A DNA stretch of 27,188 bases. It comes from CAYVFC01 sp964450715 (lineage in GTDB: Bacteria; Myxococcota_A; Polyangia; Polyangiales; JAFGIB01). The stretch is from contig CAYVFC010000109.1 of the NCBI GenBank assembly GCA_964450715.1, positions 1-27,188 on the forward strand, in the 5' to 3' direction. Below the pieces are notes generated by a model. The model ran no database searches, was not told the DNA's origin, and saw nothing but the letters and a program-made list of their open reading frames with translations. Made by a program: the position numbers and the translations under genes. This document shows, in pieces, positions 1 to 6,129 of the stretch (the stretch's first letter is position 1; each line of letters opens with the position of its first letter).

Positions 1-4
1 CCCC

Positions 5-50
5 CGGGTCAATTCTCACAAGCACCGGCGGGTCGATTCTCGCGAGCGCC
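5..50. repeat. Tandem imperfect 22-bp direct repeat, possible IS21-type right end
   Basis: Two copies of CGGGTCRATTCTCRCRAGCRCC lie at 5-26 and 29-50. They have a 24-bp period and match at 18 of 22 positions. From memory, multiple GGGTC(A/G)ATT-type repeats occur near the ends of IS21-family elements, which finish in ...ACA; an ACA is found at 64-66. The inference is that the window opens at the right end of an insertion sequence. The transposase genes would lie upstream, outside the window, so this is unconfirmed. Confidence 0.4.
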
Positions 51-113
51 TAAGCGCTGCAGAACACCGGTATTGCGGCTGCCGCCAAGACCGACGGTTG
101 CGCCGGCGACGGT

Positions 114-848
114 TTGGTGACGATCACGGAATGGGAGACAGCCACGGAGATCAACTTACCAAATCATGAGGTCTATCAGCTAGCGGCCGGGACTCTGGAT
201 CCGGTAGCGGCAATCGGCGATCTGGTCATCGTCTGTAACCACACCAAGGTCAATCCTCGAAATCTGGTCATAGCGGCGTACGGAAGCGCATTGCTGGCGC
301 GGCGCTTCAATGTGATGGAGGCGCACCCCGAGGTTGCCGTGCTAACCGGTCAGTCGGTCGATCCCTACTCACTTCCGGAGCCCATAATCATCGCTCCAGA
401 AACCGCCAAAGTGCGAAAGATCGTCGGAACACTCTTTGCAGCACATCGCCTCACAATCCCGCCCCTCGATCCGAACGCGGAAGTTGTCCCCCTGAGAGAC
501 TCTAACGTTCCGCTACAGATGCTAAATGGCGCGCGGTTGTTCGGCGTGCAGGGCCGCAGCGCCGAACCGATAGCACTGGACGGACAATTCTTGATCACCC
601 GTGAAGCCACTGCAACTGTCGAACAGGTCAAGGCACTCGACTGCCGCCCCATCGTGGCGATCGATGAAGATGGGACACGGTATTTCAAGCGACTGCGCTA
701 TCAAGGCGATTTTGTGGTGCTGGAAAGTCTAAATCCGGACGGCTCCGCTCCGGCGGTACTTTTAAGCTTCGATGGCACACAAGGGCTCCCGAAGCTCTTA
801 CGGGTACTGGAGGTAATTGGGGTGTTGTTTGAGCTGCCCCAACCTTAG
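114..848 (+). CDS. S24/LexA-like tandem-domain protein, probably an N-terminally truncated phage-type repressor
   Basis: The product (244 aa) reads as two consecutive S24-peptidase-like folds. Residues about 20-110 contain LAAGTLDPVAAIGDLVIV and, later, LARRF, where Thr27 and Arg63/64 sit at the usual Ser and Lys positions, so this copy looks inactive. Residues about 138-240 contain GVQGRSAEPIALDGQFLI (Ser149) and RYFKRL (Lys192), consistent with a working Ser-Lys dyad. S24 proteins of phages and mobile elements normally carry an N-terminal HTH and control lysogeny; none is present here. The frame is open back to the TAA at 51-53 and offers only weak starts (TTG 114, GTG 117) with no clear Shine-Dalgarno. 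The gene may therefore be a 3' part cut off by the insertion suspected at 5-66. Its likely targets are promoters of the downstream element genes. The S24 fold is fairly secure; activity and start are not. Confidence 0.6.
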   Translation: MVTITEWETATEINLPNHEVYQLAAGTLDPVAAIGDLVIVCNHTKVNPRNLVIAAYGSALLARRFNVMEAHPEVAVLTGQSVDPYSLPEPIIIAPETAKVRKIVGTLFAAHRLTIPPLDPNAEVVPLRDSNVPLQMLNGARLFGVQGRSAEPIALDGQFLITREATATVEQVKALDCRPIVAIDEDGTRYFKRLRYQGDFVVLESLNPDGSAPAVLLSFDGTQGLPKLLRVLEVIGVLFELPQP

Positions 849-1296
849 CGGACGACTTGGAACTCCCAGACGGCGAGATTCGCTCTCGGACGACCTACGC
901 TAACTCTTCGGGCCTTCGCGGCTTCTAGGCGCCTCCTCGTACATTCTGAGAGGCGGTTTCGCTCCAAGTGCGTCACGTCGGTCAATATCGTCCGAATCGA
1001 GCTGATTGTATTGGCGCTGATACCGGTATCGTAGGCGAGGGGTACACTGCTAGATTGCTTCTTTTTCTCCTAATTATGCGGGAATACAAACGGATGTATA
1101 TACAATGTAATCACACGTCGGCTGCCGCGGTAACTTTTAGTCCCCACTTACATTTCTTCATTCGCAACGGAAACCGAGTCGGACGATTGAAATGGCAGGA
1201 GAAGCCGACGGTAAAGCCGTTCAAAACCGATTCCGATTCCAGTAACCTATCGTAGTAGCCGGCAGTCGCCGGTAGTTACGAAGGGAGCAGGGGTCG
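849..1296. other. Intergenic region upstream of the element gene at 1297
   Basis: This 448-bp stretch holds no convincing gene. The one longer frame (968-1255, GTG start) shows no domain or ribosome site. A small hairpin (CGCCTC at 930-935, GAGGCG at 950-955) without a T-run lies downstream of the repressor-like gene. A 12-bp perfect palindrome is at 1019-1030. An AT-rich patch lies around 1081-1115. No promoter can be assigned with confidence. Confidence 0.5.
1019..1030. promoter_or_regulatory. Perfect 12-bp palindrome, candidate operator
   Basis: GATACCGGTATC is identical to its reverse complement. It lies in the gap between the repressor-like gene and the gene at 1297. Dyad sites in this position are commonly bound by element repressors, but no second copy was recognised nearby, so the role is inferred from position only. 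Confidence 0.3.
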
Positions 1297-2124
1297 GTGG
1301 CGAAGAAGCAGAAGAAGCAGAACAAGCAGGCCCGCGTTCTAAAACGGCCGACACTTAAACGTACGCGTACCGAGGAGGTCTTGCGGAAGGAGTATCGAAT
1401 CGTCATGGGGGGATTCTGGCGGTATCTCTATGAAAACGGCGAAATAAAGAAGAAGGAGCCGCCGGAGGACTGGGATCCCTTTACGGCCCAAATGAACCAC
1501 ATTTCGCGGATTCACGAGGGCGTGCCCCAGCACGAATGCAAAATATGCGCGGTATGGACAGTGGTCTGCGAATGCTGGCAAACGGCGCGAGATCACGAAA
1601 ACTTCGTTCGGAAAGCGGCCCGAGAATTCGAGTACTTGAAAACCGAAATTATGGACGTCTTCGAATGGTGCTTCGAAAACAACGCCCGTTTCTATCGTGC
1701 GGCTATTCGACTGAATCCTTCGGTTGAAATAGAACTGATCTCGGCGAAAAAGAAAGGTATCTCCTCTCTCGACCCGGAAACGCGTTCTCAAAGTCTTTGC
1801 TACCTCGGCAAGAGAGTAAGGGCGAGGGGTTCTAAGCTATGTGGCGAGATAGATGCTTTGTTGAAAGCGATAGAACGAACTCTCGAACCCGCCGTCGCAG
1901 CTAATCTTTATGCGCAAAAAGGAGACTATTTAGTAAACAAGGTGTGTTTCGACCTGAGGCAAGCCGGCTTTATTCCTTGGGAAATAGCGGACCTCCTGAA
2001 CGGGAAGAAGCCCTTGGCACGCGACAAGGTTGGCGGGAAGTTTTTGCTTTCGGAAACAAGCGTAAGGGCGAGTAAAACCGTACAGAAACGGATCGAGCGG
2101 CACAAGAAGTCCCTAAAAAAGTAG
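1297..2124 (+). CDS. Hypothetical Lys-rich protein with a Cys cluster, mobile-element encoded
   Basis: The function is not recognised. The gene starts at GTG 1297 behind a good ribosome site (AGGGAG within 1281-1293). The 275-residue product begins with a very basic tail (residues 1-30, MAKKQKKQNKQARV...), suggesting nucleic-acid contact. Residues 79-93 read QHECKICAVWTVVCEC, where C81-x2-C84-x6-C91-x-C93 could ligate a metal. The rest looks mostly alpha-helical and charged, and the C-terminus (residues 255-275) is again basic. There is no signal peptide or membrane segment. It lies between a repressor-like gene and the replication/integration operon, where mobile elements often carry accessory or regulatory genes. 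Base composition matches the element rather than the GC-rich region to the right. Confidence 0.6.
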   Translation: MAKKQKKQNKQARVLKRPTLKRTRTEEVLRKEYRIVMGGFWRYLYENGEIKKKEPPEDWDPFTAQMNHISRIHEGVPQHECKICAVWTVVCECWQTARDHENFVRKAAREFEYLKTEIMDVFEWCFENNARFYRAAIRLNPSVEIELISAKKKGISSLDPETRSQSLCYLGKRVRARGSKLCGEIDALLKAIERTLEPAVAANLYAQKGDYLVNKVCFDLRQAGFIPWEIADLLNGKKPLARDKVGGKFLLSETSVRASKTVQKRIERHKKSLKK

Positions 2125-2193
2125 AACCGCGACATTTGCGTGTCACCTCCGTGTCGCTCCCGAGGTCCGGTCGGGTCGTGCTAGCCAATACTC

Positions 2194-2415
2194 ATGGCTA
2201 ACAACGATCCCGAACGAACGATTCCTGTCGTCCAGTCTTCTGAAATGCTGCTGCTCGAGGAAGTGGCGGCGCGGTGTCGCACCTCTATCAGTACGGTGCG
2301 GCATTGGATAAGCACGGGTCGACTTGCCAGCACGAGACCGGGGCGCAGACGGCTCGTCAAGCGTGACGACGTTGATCGCCTACTGCTTACCATTCGAAAG
2401 GAGGTGGCCAGGTGA
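2194..2415 (+). CDS. Small helix-turn-helix protein of the excisionase/AlpA-like (HTH_17) type
   Basis: The product has 73 residues. From about residue 18 it reads MLLLEEVAARCRTSISTVRHW followed by ISTGRLASTRPGRRRLVKRDDVDRLL, the normal layout of MerR-like excisionase-family DNA-binding domains: helix, recognition helix, basic wing, then 'DDVDRLL'. Such proteins assist excision by bending attachment-site DNA or activate element genes. The stop overlaps the next start (GTGA, 2412-2415), which indicates translational coupling to the ATPase gene. No clear Shine-Dalgarno precedes the ATG. The start lies in a short inverted repeat (TAGCCA at 2182-2187, TGGCTA at 2195-2200) that could hide it in mRNA. 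Xis and transcriptional activator cannot be told apart from sequence alone. Confidence 0.8.
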   Translation: MANNDPERTIPVVQSSEMLLLEEVAARCRTSISTVRHWISTGRLASTRPGRRRLVKRDDVDRLLLTIRKEVAR

Positions 2416-4037
2416 AGGATATCGCGGACATCGTCAAGAAGACCGGCTTGGGTTCTGTCAATGAATTTTCGCCTCCCGACGAGATTGCTCGCGCCCTCAA
2501 GAAATTTCGAAAGGCGGTTGATGGTTTCGATCCTATACAAACGGCTCTCGCCCGCAGAGAAGCAATCTCGATTCTAAAATCTCAGAAAGTCGGACGAGGA
2601 GCCGACCTTGTGATTTCGGCACTAAGAGGCCTTGGCGGATCGGTCCCGGCATTATCGGAGAGTCAAGGCTCAAAAATCGAGCTCGCCGATCGGGTCCCGT
2701 GGACGGAAGAAGTCGGTGGTGAACAGCTGCTCGACGAGATAGGAAGCTGGATTCGACGATACGTCGTTCTATCCAACGAGGCCGAAACAGCGGTGGTTCT
2801 GTGGATCGTTCACACGTACACGTTCAACAGAGCAGATATTACCCCGCGACTGGCTCTTACCTCGCCTACTAAACGGTGTGGGAAGACGAGACTAATGCAA
2901 CTGCTCAAAGCGTTGGTGAGAAGGCCGTTATTAGCGTCAAATATCTCACCCGCCGCGGTATTTCGAACGATCGAGACCAGCGAACCGACGCTCCTGATCG
3001 ATGAAGCAGATACGTTTCTGCGCAATAGCGACGAACTACGAGGTATTCTCAATGCGGGTCACGATCGCGAATCCGCGACTATCGTACGCTGCGTAGGGGA
3101 CGATTTCGAACCACGCCAGTTCACGGTGTGGGGGCCTGTTGCGGTCGCTTTGATCGGTACGCTGCCCGACACCTTAACGGATCGCTCGGTAGTGATCTCG
3201 ATGAAAAGGAGAGCCAAGACGGAGCCGGTTGAGCGATTACGCAGAAGAAATCTGAAGGAGTTGGAAACACTGGCACGAAAGATCGCACGGTGGTGTGACC
3301 ACAACGTGGACACACTGAATGGTAACGATGCGGTTTCGCCGCAGAATTTGAACGATCGGGCGGCGGATAATTGGGAACCTTTGTTCGCAATTGCGGATTG
3401 TGTCGGCGGAAAATGGCCGGACGCTTCTCGCAAGGCGGCGTTACGTCTGTCTGGAGATGGCGTGGAGAACCACGACAGCGATCCGTTGGCCGAGCAACTA
3501 CTCCGCGACGTTCATCGTCTGTTTTCCGAAGAAGTCGTCGGGTCGGAAGTGTCCATGAAACGGCTAGCAGATGAGCTAGCGGCTTTGGAGGAGAGGCCCT
3601 GGTCGCAAATGAGAGGCGGAAAGCCGCTCACCACGAGTTATCTGGGCAAGTTGCTTCGCCGATTCGGGGTAAAGCCTAGTACCGTACGGTTCGGTCCGAA
3701 TACCGAAAAGGGTTACCGGCTTGAAAGGTTCAGAGACGCTTTTCTACGATATCTCCCCGGTACGCCGGTAACACCGGTCACACCCCCGGAATCACAGCGC
3801 AATTCGACGGTTAGCGACGAGTCACATACGGGGCCTGTTACCGACGACGAAACGCCGAAAACCGCCCGTGATTCCGGGGGTGTGACCGGTGTTACCAAAT
3901 CGAGTGGGGAGAAAGACGACGAAGTAGAGGAACGGGCCGCAATTCTCGAATACCAAGGGGGACTCAGTCGGGAGGAAGCAGAACGATTCGCCCGCCGCCA
4001 GGTCGAGGCACGAAGGAAGGAGGACGCCCCGTCATGA
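2412..4037 (+). CDS. DUF3631-type replication ATPase of a mobile element
   Basis: The 541-residue product starts at GTG 2412 behind a perfect Shine-Dalgarno (AAAGGAGGTG, 2397-2406). A P-loop is visible at residues 151-159 (SPTKRCGKT, Lys158), followed by a Walker B strand at 193-200 (TLLIDEAD, Asp197 and Glu198). The downstream 'ILNAGHDR' and 'ALIGTLPDTLTDRSVVI' segments are typical of DUF3631 proteins. These are helicase- or primase-associated ATPases of prophages and integrative elements that are thought to act in element DNA replication. No primase/toprim domain is visible in this protein or next to it, so it may depend on host primase. Residues 445-500 form a low-complexity linker rich in Thr, Pro, Val and Gly whose DNA contains a 29-bp inverted repeat. 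The last 45 residues are charged and helical. The stop overlaps the next gene (ATGA, 4034-4037). Confidence 0.78.
   Translation: MKDIADIVKKTGLGSVNEFSPPDEIARALKKFRKAVDGFDPIQTALARREAISILKSQKVGRGADLVISALRGLGGSVPALSESQGSKIELADRVPWTEEVGGEQLLDEIGSWIRRYVVLSNEAETAVVLWIVHTYTFNRADITPRLALTSPTKRCGKTRLMQLLKALVRRPLLASNISPAAVFRTIETSEPTLLIDEADTFLRNSDELRGILNAGHDRESATIVRCVGDDFEPRQFTVWGPVAVALIGTLPDTLTDRSVVISMKRRAKTEPVERLRRRNLKELETLARKIARWCDHNVDTLNGNDAVSPQNLNDRAADNWEPLFAIADCVGGKWPDASRKAALRLSGDGVENHDSDPLAEQLLRDVHRLFSEEVVGSEVSMKRLADELAALEERPWSQMRGGKPLTTSYLGKLLRRFGVKPSTVRFGPNTEKGYRLERFRDAFLRYLPGTPVTPVTPPESQRNSTVSDESHTGPVTDDETPKTARDSGGVTGVTKSSGEKDDEVEERAAILEYQGGLSREEAERFARRQVEARRKEDAPS
3767..3896. repeat. 29-bp perfect inverted repeat inside the ATPase gene
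   Basis: The left arm is 3767-3795 and the right arm 3868-3896. All 29 positions are complementary and the loop is 72 bp. Each arm contains ACCGGT flanked by GTAAC/GTGTGAC-type sequence. Three CCGGT motifs spaced 8-9 bp apart (3757, 3765, 3774) lead into the left arm. The repeat lies in codons 453-495. Reading the reverse complement of the enclosed DNA in the same frame also gives only sense codons. It could be an invertible segment, an iteron-type replication origin within the replication gene, or a protein-binding hairpin. Confidence 0.85.
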
Positions 4038-4582
4038 CCGGGAAATCGACGAGGCGCCGCGCGTTTTCGCTTCCTCCGGAAACGTGGTTCACCCTCAAGG
4101 AGGCTGCCGGGTACTTACGATTTACCCCCTCGGGGCTACGTACGGCCGTTTTTCGGGGACTAATCCGGCCCGACGGGCGGGGACCGCGGGGAACGTGGAT
4201 GTTTCGGCTCCGGACGCTGGACCGCTTCCTGGAGGGGCGGGTCAGGCGGTATGCTGGAAGACAGCATGCAACGCCCGGAGAGCATGGAGATGTTGTTCAT
4301 GAGAAAGAAGAGCCGCAAGACTCGAATTCCGGGCATTCGGAAGATCGGGGACGGGGTCTATCGCGTCAGGTTCAAGGCGCTCGATCCCAGAACCGGTCTG
4401 TACCGAGAAGTAGACAGGCTGATCGAAGGCGTAAAAAACCTCCGAGACGCCCGAAAACAAAGAGAGGAGCTTCGGTCGGAGACCGAGGTGAAGGTGGAGA
4501 AGAGGAAGCCGGAGCGCCTGAAGGACTACGCGCGCTCGTGGCTGACTGGAAAGCTTCCCGAGATCAAGGCGTCGACGGCTGA
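4034..4582 (+). CDS. Second small HTH (excisionase-like) protein with an overlong overlapping tail
   Basis: The gene starts at ATG 4034, overlapping the ATPase stop, with AAGGAGG at 4017-4023. Residues 18-70 (WFTLKEAAGYLRFTPSGLRT then AVFRGLIRPDGRGPRGTWMF and LRTLDRFLEGR) form a typical HTH_17 excisionase-like domain. The domain ends at about residue 75, exactly where the integrase gene begins in the +1 frame. The remaining 107 residues are low-complexity Arg/Lys/Gly/Glu sequence made from integrase codons read out of frame. They probably reflect loss of the original stop, or a frame that simply stays open. The operon position, directly before int, supports an excision factor or a DNA-binding partner of the integrase. 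The N-terminal domain is well supported; the tail may not be functional. Confidence 0.65.
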   Translation: MTGKSTRRRAFSLPPETWFTLKEAAGYLRFTPSGLRTAVFRGLIRPDGRGPRGTWMFRLRTLDRFLEGRVRRYAGRQHATPGEHGDVVHEKEEPQDSNSGHSEDRGRGLSRQVQGARSQNRSVPRSRQADRRRKKPPRRPKTKRGASVGDRGEGGEEEAGAPEGLRALVADWKASRDQGVDG

Positions 4583-5528
4583 CCACTACGCCGCGGTGCT
4601 GGATAGCTACGTGCTTCCGGAGCTCGGGGACTTCTACGTGGATGTGCTGACGCGCCAGGACGTGCTGGACTGGCGGGACGCACAGAAGGGCAAGCCAGCG
4701 ACCGTAAACGGCCGCCTGCGCGTCTTGAAGACGTTGCTGCGGGACGCACAGGTAGAGCTAGGGCTGGCGGCCAATCCGGCGGAGCGGGTTTCCGCGCTCC
4801 GCGAAAAGCGCTCCGAGGACGACCCCAACTGCCTTTCGGCGAAGGAGCTGGGGAACGTCCTGGAGACGGCCAAACGACTCGTTCCTAATTGGTACCCGTT
4901 GTTTGCCACCCTGGCAATGACCGGAATGCGTTTTGGAGAGGCTACAGCGCTCAAATGGTCGGATATCGACAAGAGGGCTGGCGTCATCCACGTATGTAGG
5001 TCGCAATGGCGGGGACAGGTCGATACCACCAAGACGGGGAGCAGCCGTACCGTGCCGCTTCCCAAGGCGCTGGAGAAGACGCTTTCGGAATACAGGCGAT
5101 CGATGGTCAAGCAGCAAGGGCCCGGCCTGGCGGACGGCTGGGTGTTTCCGGGCTCAACCGGAGAGCTGCTTCACCCGGGCTCCAGCGTGAACAAGCCGCT
5201 GCAAAAGGTCGTGAAGGCCGCCGGTATCACACGGCGGTTTACCATTCACGGGTTCCGGCGAAGCTTCAACAATCTGCTTCGCCAGGTAGCGAGCGGAGAA
5301 GTGGTTCGGTCGATGACCGGTCACGTGACCGAGCAGATGACCGAGCACTACTCACACGTCGACGCGGCCGAGAAATCCAAGGCCGTGAACCAGGCTCTCA
5401 GACTCGTTTCCCGGACCAAAAGGGCGACGAAAAAGAGGGCAAAGGTGGGGACAAAAGTGGGGACGGCGTCTAATCGCTTGACGGCCGACTCCAACATGGC
5501 TAATGATTCCCACAAGTTGCGGGCATAA
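4251..5528 (+). CDS. int: Tyrosine recombinase (integrase)
   Basis: The product is a site-specific recombinase that would insert and excise the element at a tRNA-Gly gene. In the 425-residue version, an AP2-like arm-binding region is at about 30-80, a SAM-like core-binding domain at about 88-178, and the catalytic domain at about 195-380. The catalytic set is complete: Arg227 (TGMRFGEA), Lys261 (TKTGSSR), His333/Arg336 (HGFRR), His358 (TGH) and Tyr367 (EHYSHV). Starts at 4251, 4266, 4284, 4290 and 4299 are all in frame. ATG 4299 has the best spaced ribosome site (GGAG at 4286-4289, 9-nt gap), so translation may begin there (409 aa). The C-terminus KVGTKVGT is encoded by tandem 12-bp repeats that look like arm-type integrase sites. 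The TAA stop (5526-5528) lies inside the tRNA gene sequence, so gene and attachment site are fused. Confidence 0.93.
   Translation: MLEDSMQRPESMEMLFMRKKSRKTRIPGIRKIGDGVYRVRFKALDPRTGLYREVDRLIEGVKNLRDARKQREELRSETEVKVEKRKPERLKDYARSWLTGKLPEIKASTADHYAAVLDSYVLPELGDFYVDVLTRQDVLDWRDAQKGKPATVNGRLRVLKTLLRDAQVELGLAANPAERVSALREKRSEDDPNCLSAKELGNVLETAKRLVPNWYPLFATLAMTGMRFGEATALKWSDIDKRAGVIHVCRSQWRGQVDTTKTGSSRTVPLPKALEKTLSEYRRSMVKQQGPGLADGWVFPGSTGELLHPGSSVNKPLQKVVKAAGITRRFTIHGFRRSFNNLLRQVASGEVVRSMTGHVTEQMTEHYSHVDAAEKSKAVNQALRLVSRTKRATKKRAKVGTKVGTASNRLTADSNMANDSHKLRA
5441..5464 (+). repeat. Tandem 12-bp repeat, candidate integrase arm-type sites (left)
   Basis: AAAGGTGGGGAC (5441-5452) and AAAAGTGGGGAC (5453-5464) differ at one base. 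They lie in the last codons of the integrase gene, 55 bp before the tRNA core. Tandem repeats next to the core are the usual form of integrase arm-binding sites; this role is inferred from position. Confidence 0.5.
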
Positions 5529-5573
5529 CTCAGTGGTAGAGTGACAGCTTCCCAAGCCATCCCGGCTGCCCGT
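5519..5573 (+). pseudogene. Truncated tRNA-Gly(CCC) gene, element attachment site
   Basis: The 5' half is intact. It has acceptor strand GCGGGCA (5519-5525), TA, a D stem ACTC/GAGT (5528-5531 and 5539-5542) closing the loop AGTGGTA, then anticodon stem ACAGC and loop TTCCCAA with anticodon CCC at 5551-5553. After GC at 5556-5557 the expected stem partner (GCTGT), variable loop and T arm are missing. TGCCCGT at 5567-5573 would pair with the acceptor strand at six positions plus a G-U, so an internal deletion of roughly 20 nt is likely. The fragment cannot make a functional tRNA. It marks the attachment core, as integrases commonly target tRNA genes, and the integrase stop codon lies within it. 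Confidence 0.75.
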
Positions 5574-5648
5574 ATTCATTCAGCAATTGTGCGATTACGC
5601 GACCTTGTGCGTCCCCGGGCGTCCCGTGCCGTCGCGTAGCGTCCCCCA

Positions 5649-5672
5649 AAAGTGTTGGTCAAGGTGTTGGTC
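5649..5672 (+). repeat. Tandem 12-bp repeat, candidate integrase arm-type sites (right)
   Basis: AAAGTGTTGGTC (5649-5660) and AAGGTGTTGGTC (5661-5672) differ at one base. They are in the same orientation and have the same 12-bp period as the repeats inside the integrase gene, and share the AAGGTG start. They lie on the other side of the tRNA fragment, 76 bp past 5573, so arm-like sites flank the core on both sides. Confidence 0.45.
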
Positions 5673-5802
5673 TATTTCGCGTATCTCGACCGTCGCTGAA
5701 ACGCTCTGCGGGTCTTATGTAAACATCCATCGTAACCCTCGGGTGAAGTTCCTGCCCCGATCGGTGACGCCGTCGTGACTCCGAGAAGTGGAAGTAGGCA
5801 CT

Positions 5803-5963
5803 TACGTTTCCATCGCGCCGGTATTGCCAAACCCAGCGCTTAACGCTCGCTTCCCCGACATTAAACATGCTGGCGACAGTAGCATACGAACCTACACCGC
5901 TCTCATGCGCCTCGACGGCCCGCGCATTCTCAGTTCTATCGGATGAGCTTCTGGCATGTCCAT
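5803..5963 (-). pseudogene. IS630-family transposase N-terminal remnant
   Basis: From ATG 5963 the minus strand reads MDMPEAHPIELR and then needs a frame change to continue ARAVEAHESGVGSYATVAS and MFNVGEASVKRWVWQYRRDG. This is the normal beginning of IS630-type transposases: a helix-turn-helix with 'GEASVKRWVWQYRR'. The expected PRPHGGG segment and the whole DDE catalytic domain are missing, since the reading continues into unrelated sequence to 5659. It is therefore a frameshifted, truncated relic. Together with the attachment site it suggests repeated insertion at this spot. Confidence 0.7.
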
Positions 5964-6129
5964 GTTAGATCAAACTTCGATCCGGAATGCAAGCCGGATC
6001 AAGCCAACCGAACAGTGGGGTTAGGTACGCGTCAGAGTACGAGAACGAGCAGGTCGAGCTCGCGTGCGAGCCGGTTGCGGCCTGACCCCCCTGAACGGTT
6101 ACGCTGACGTGAAACCTTGTGCGGGTTAC

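Larger units (their letters stand above)
5574..6129. other. Degenerate strip between the element and the lipoprotein genes
   Basis: No intact gene is seen. The strip contains arm-like repeats (5649-5672) and a transposase remnant on the minus strand (5803-5963). A short plus frame near the repeats ends ...SVGQGVGLF..., loosely like the KVGTKVGT end of the integrase, and could be the 3' scar of an older integrase gene. The remainder (about 5964-6129) shows nothing recognisable except small GC-rich palindromes around 6053-6062. Confidence 0.45.

Noticed and set aside
968..1255. Possible 95-codon gene in the element
   Set aside because: GTG start without ribosome site and no recognisable feature; contains the palindrome, so more likely regulatory spacer.
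5587..5778. Short plus frame downstream of the tRNA fragment
   Set aside because: Proline/serine-rich shadow sequence without start signal, overlapping repeats and the transposase relic.
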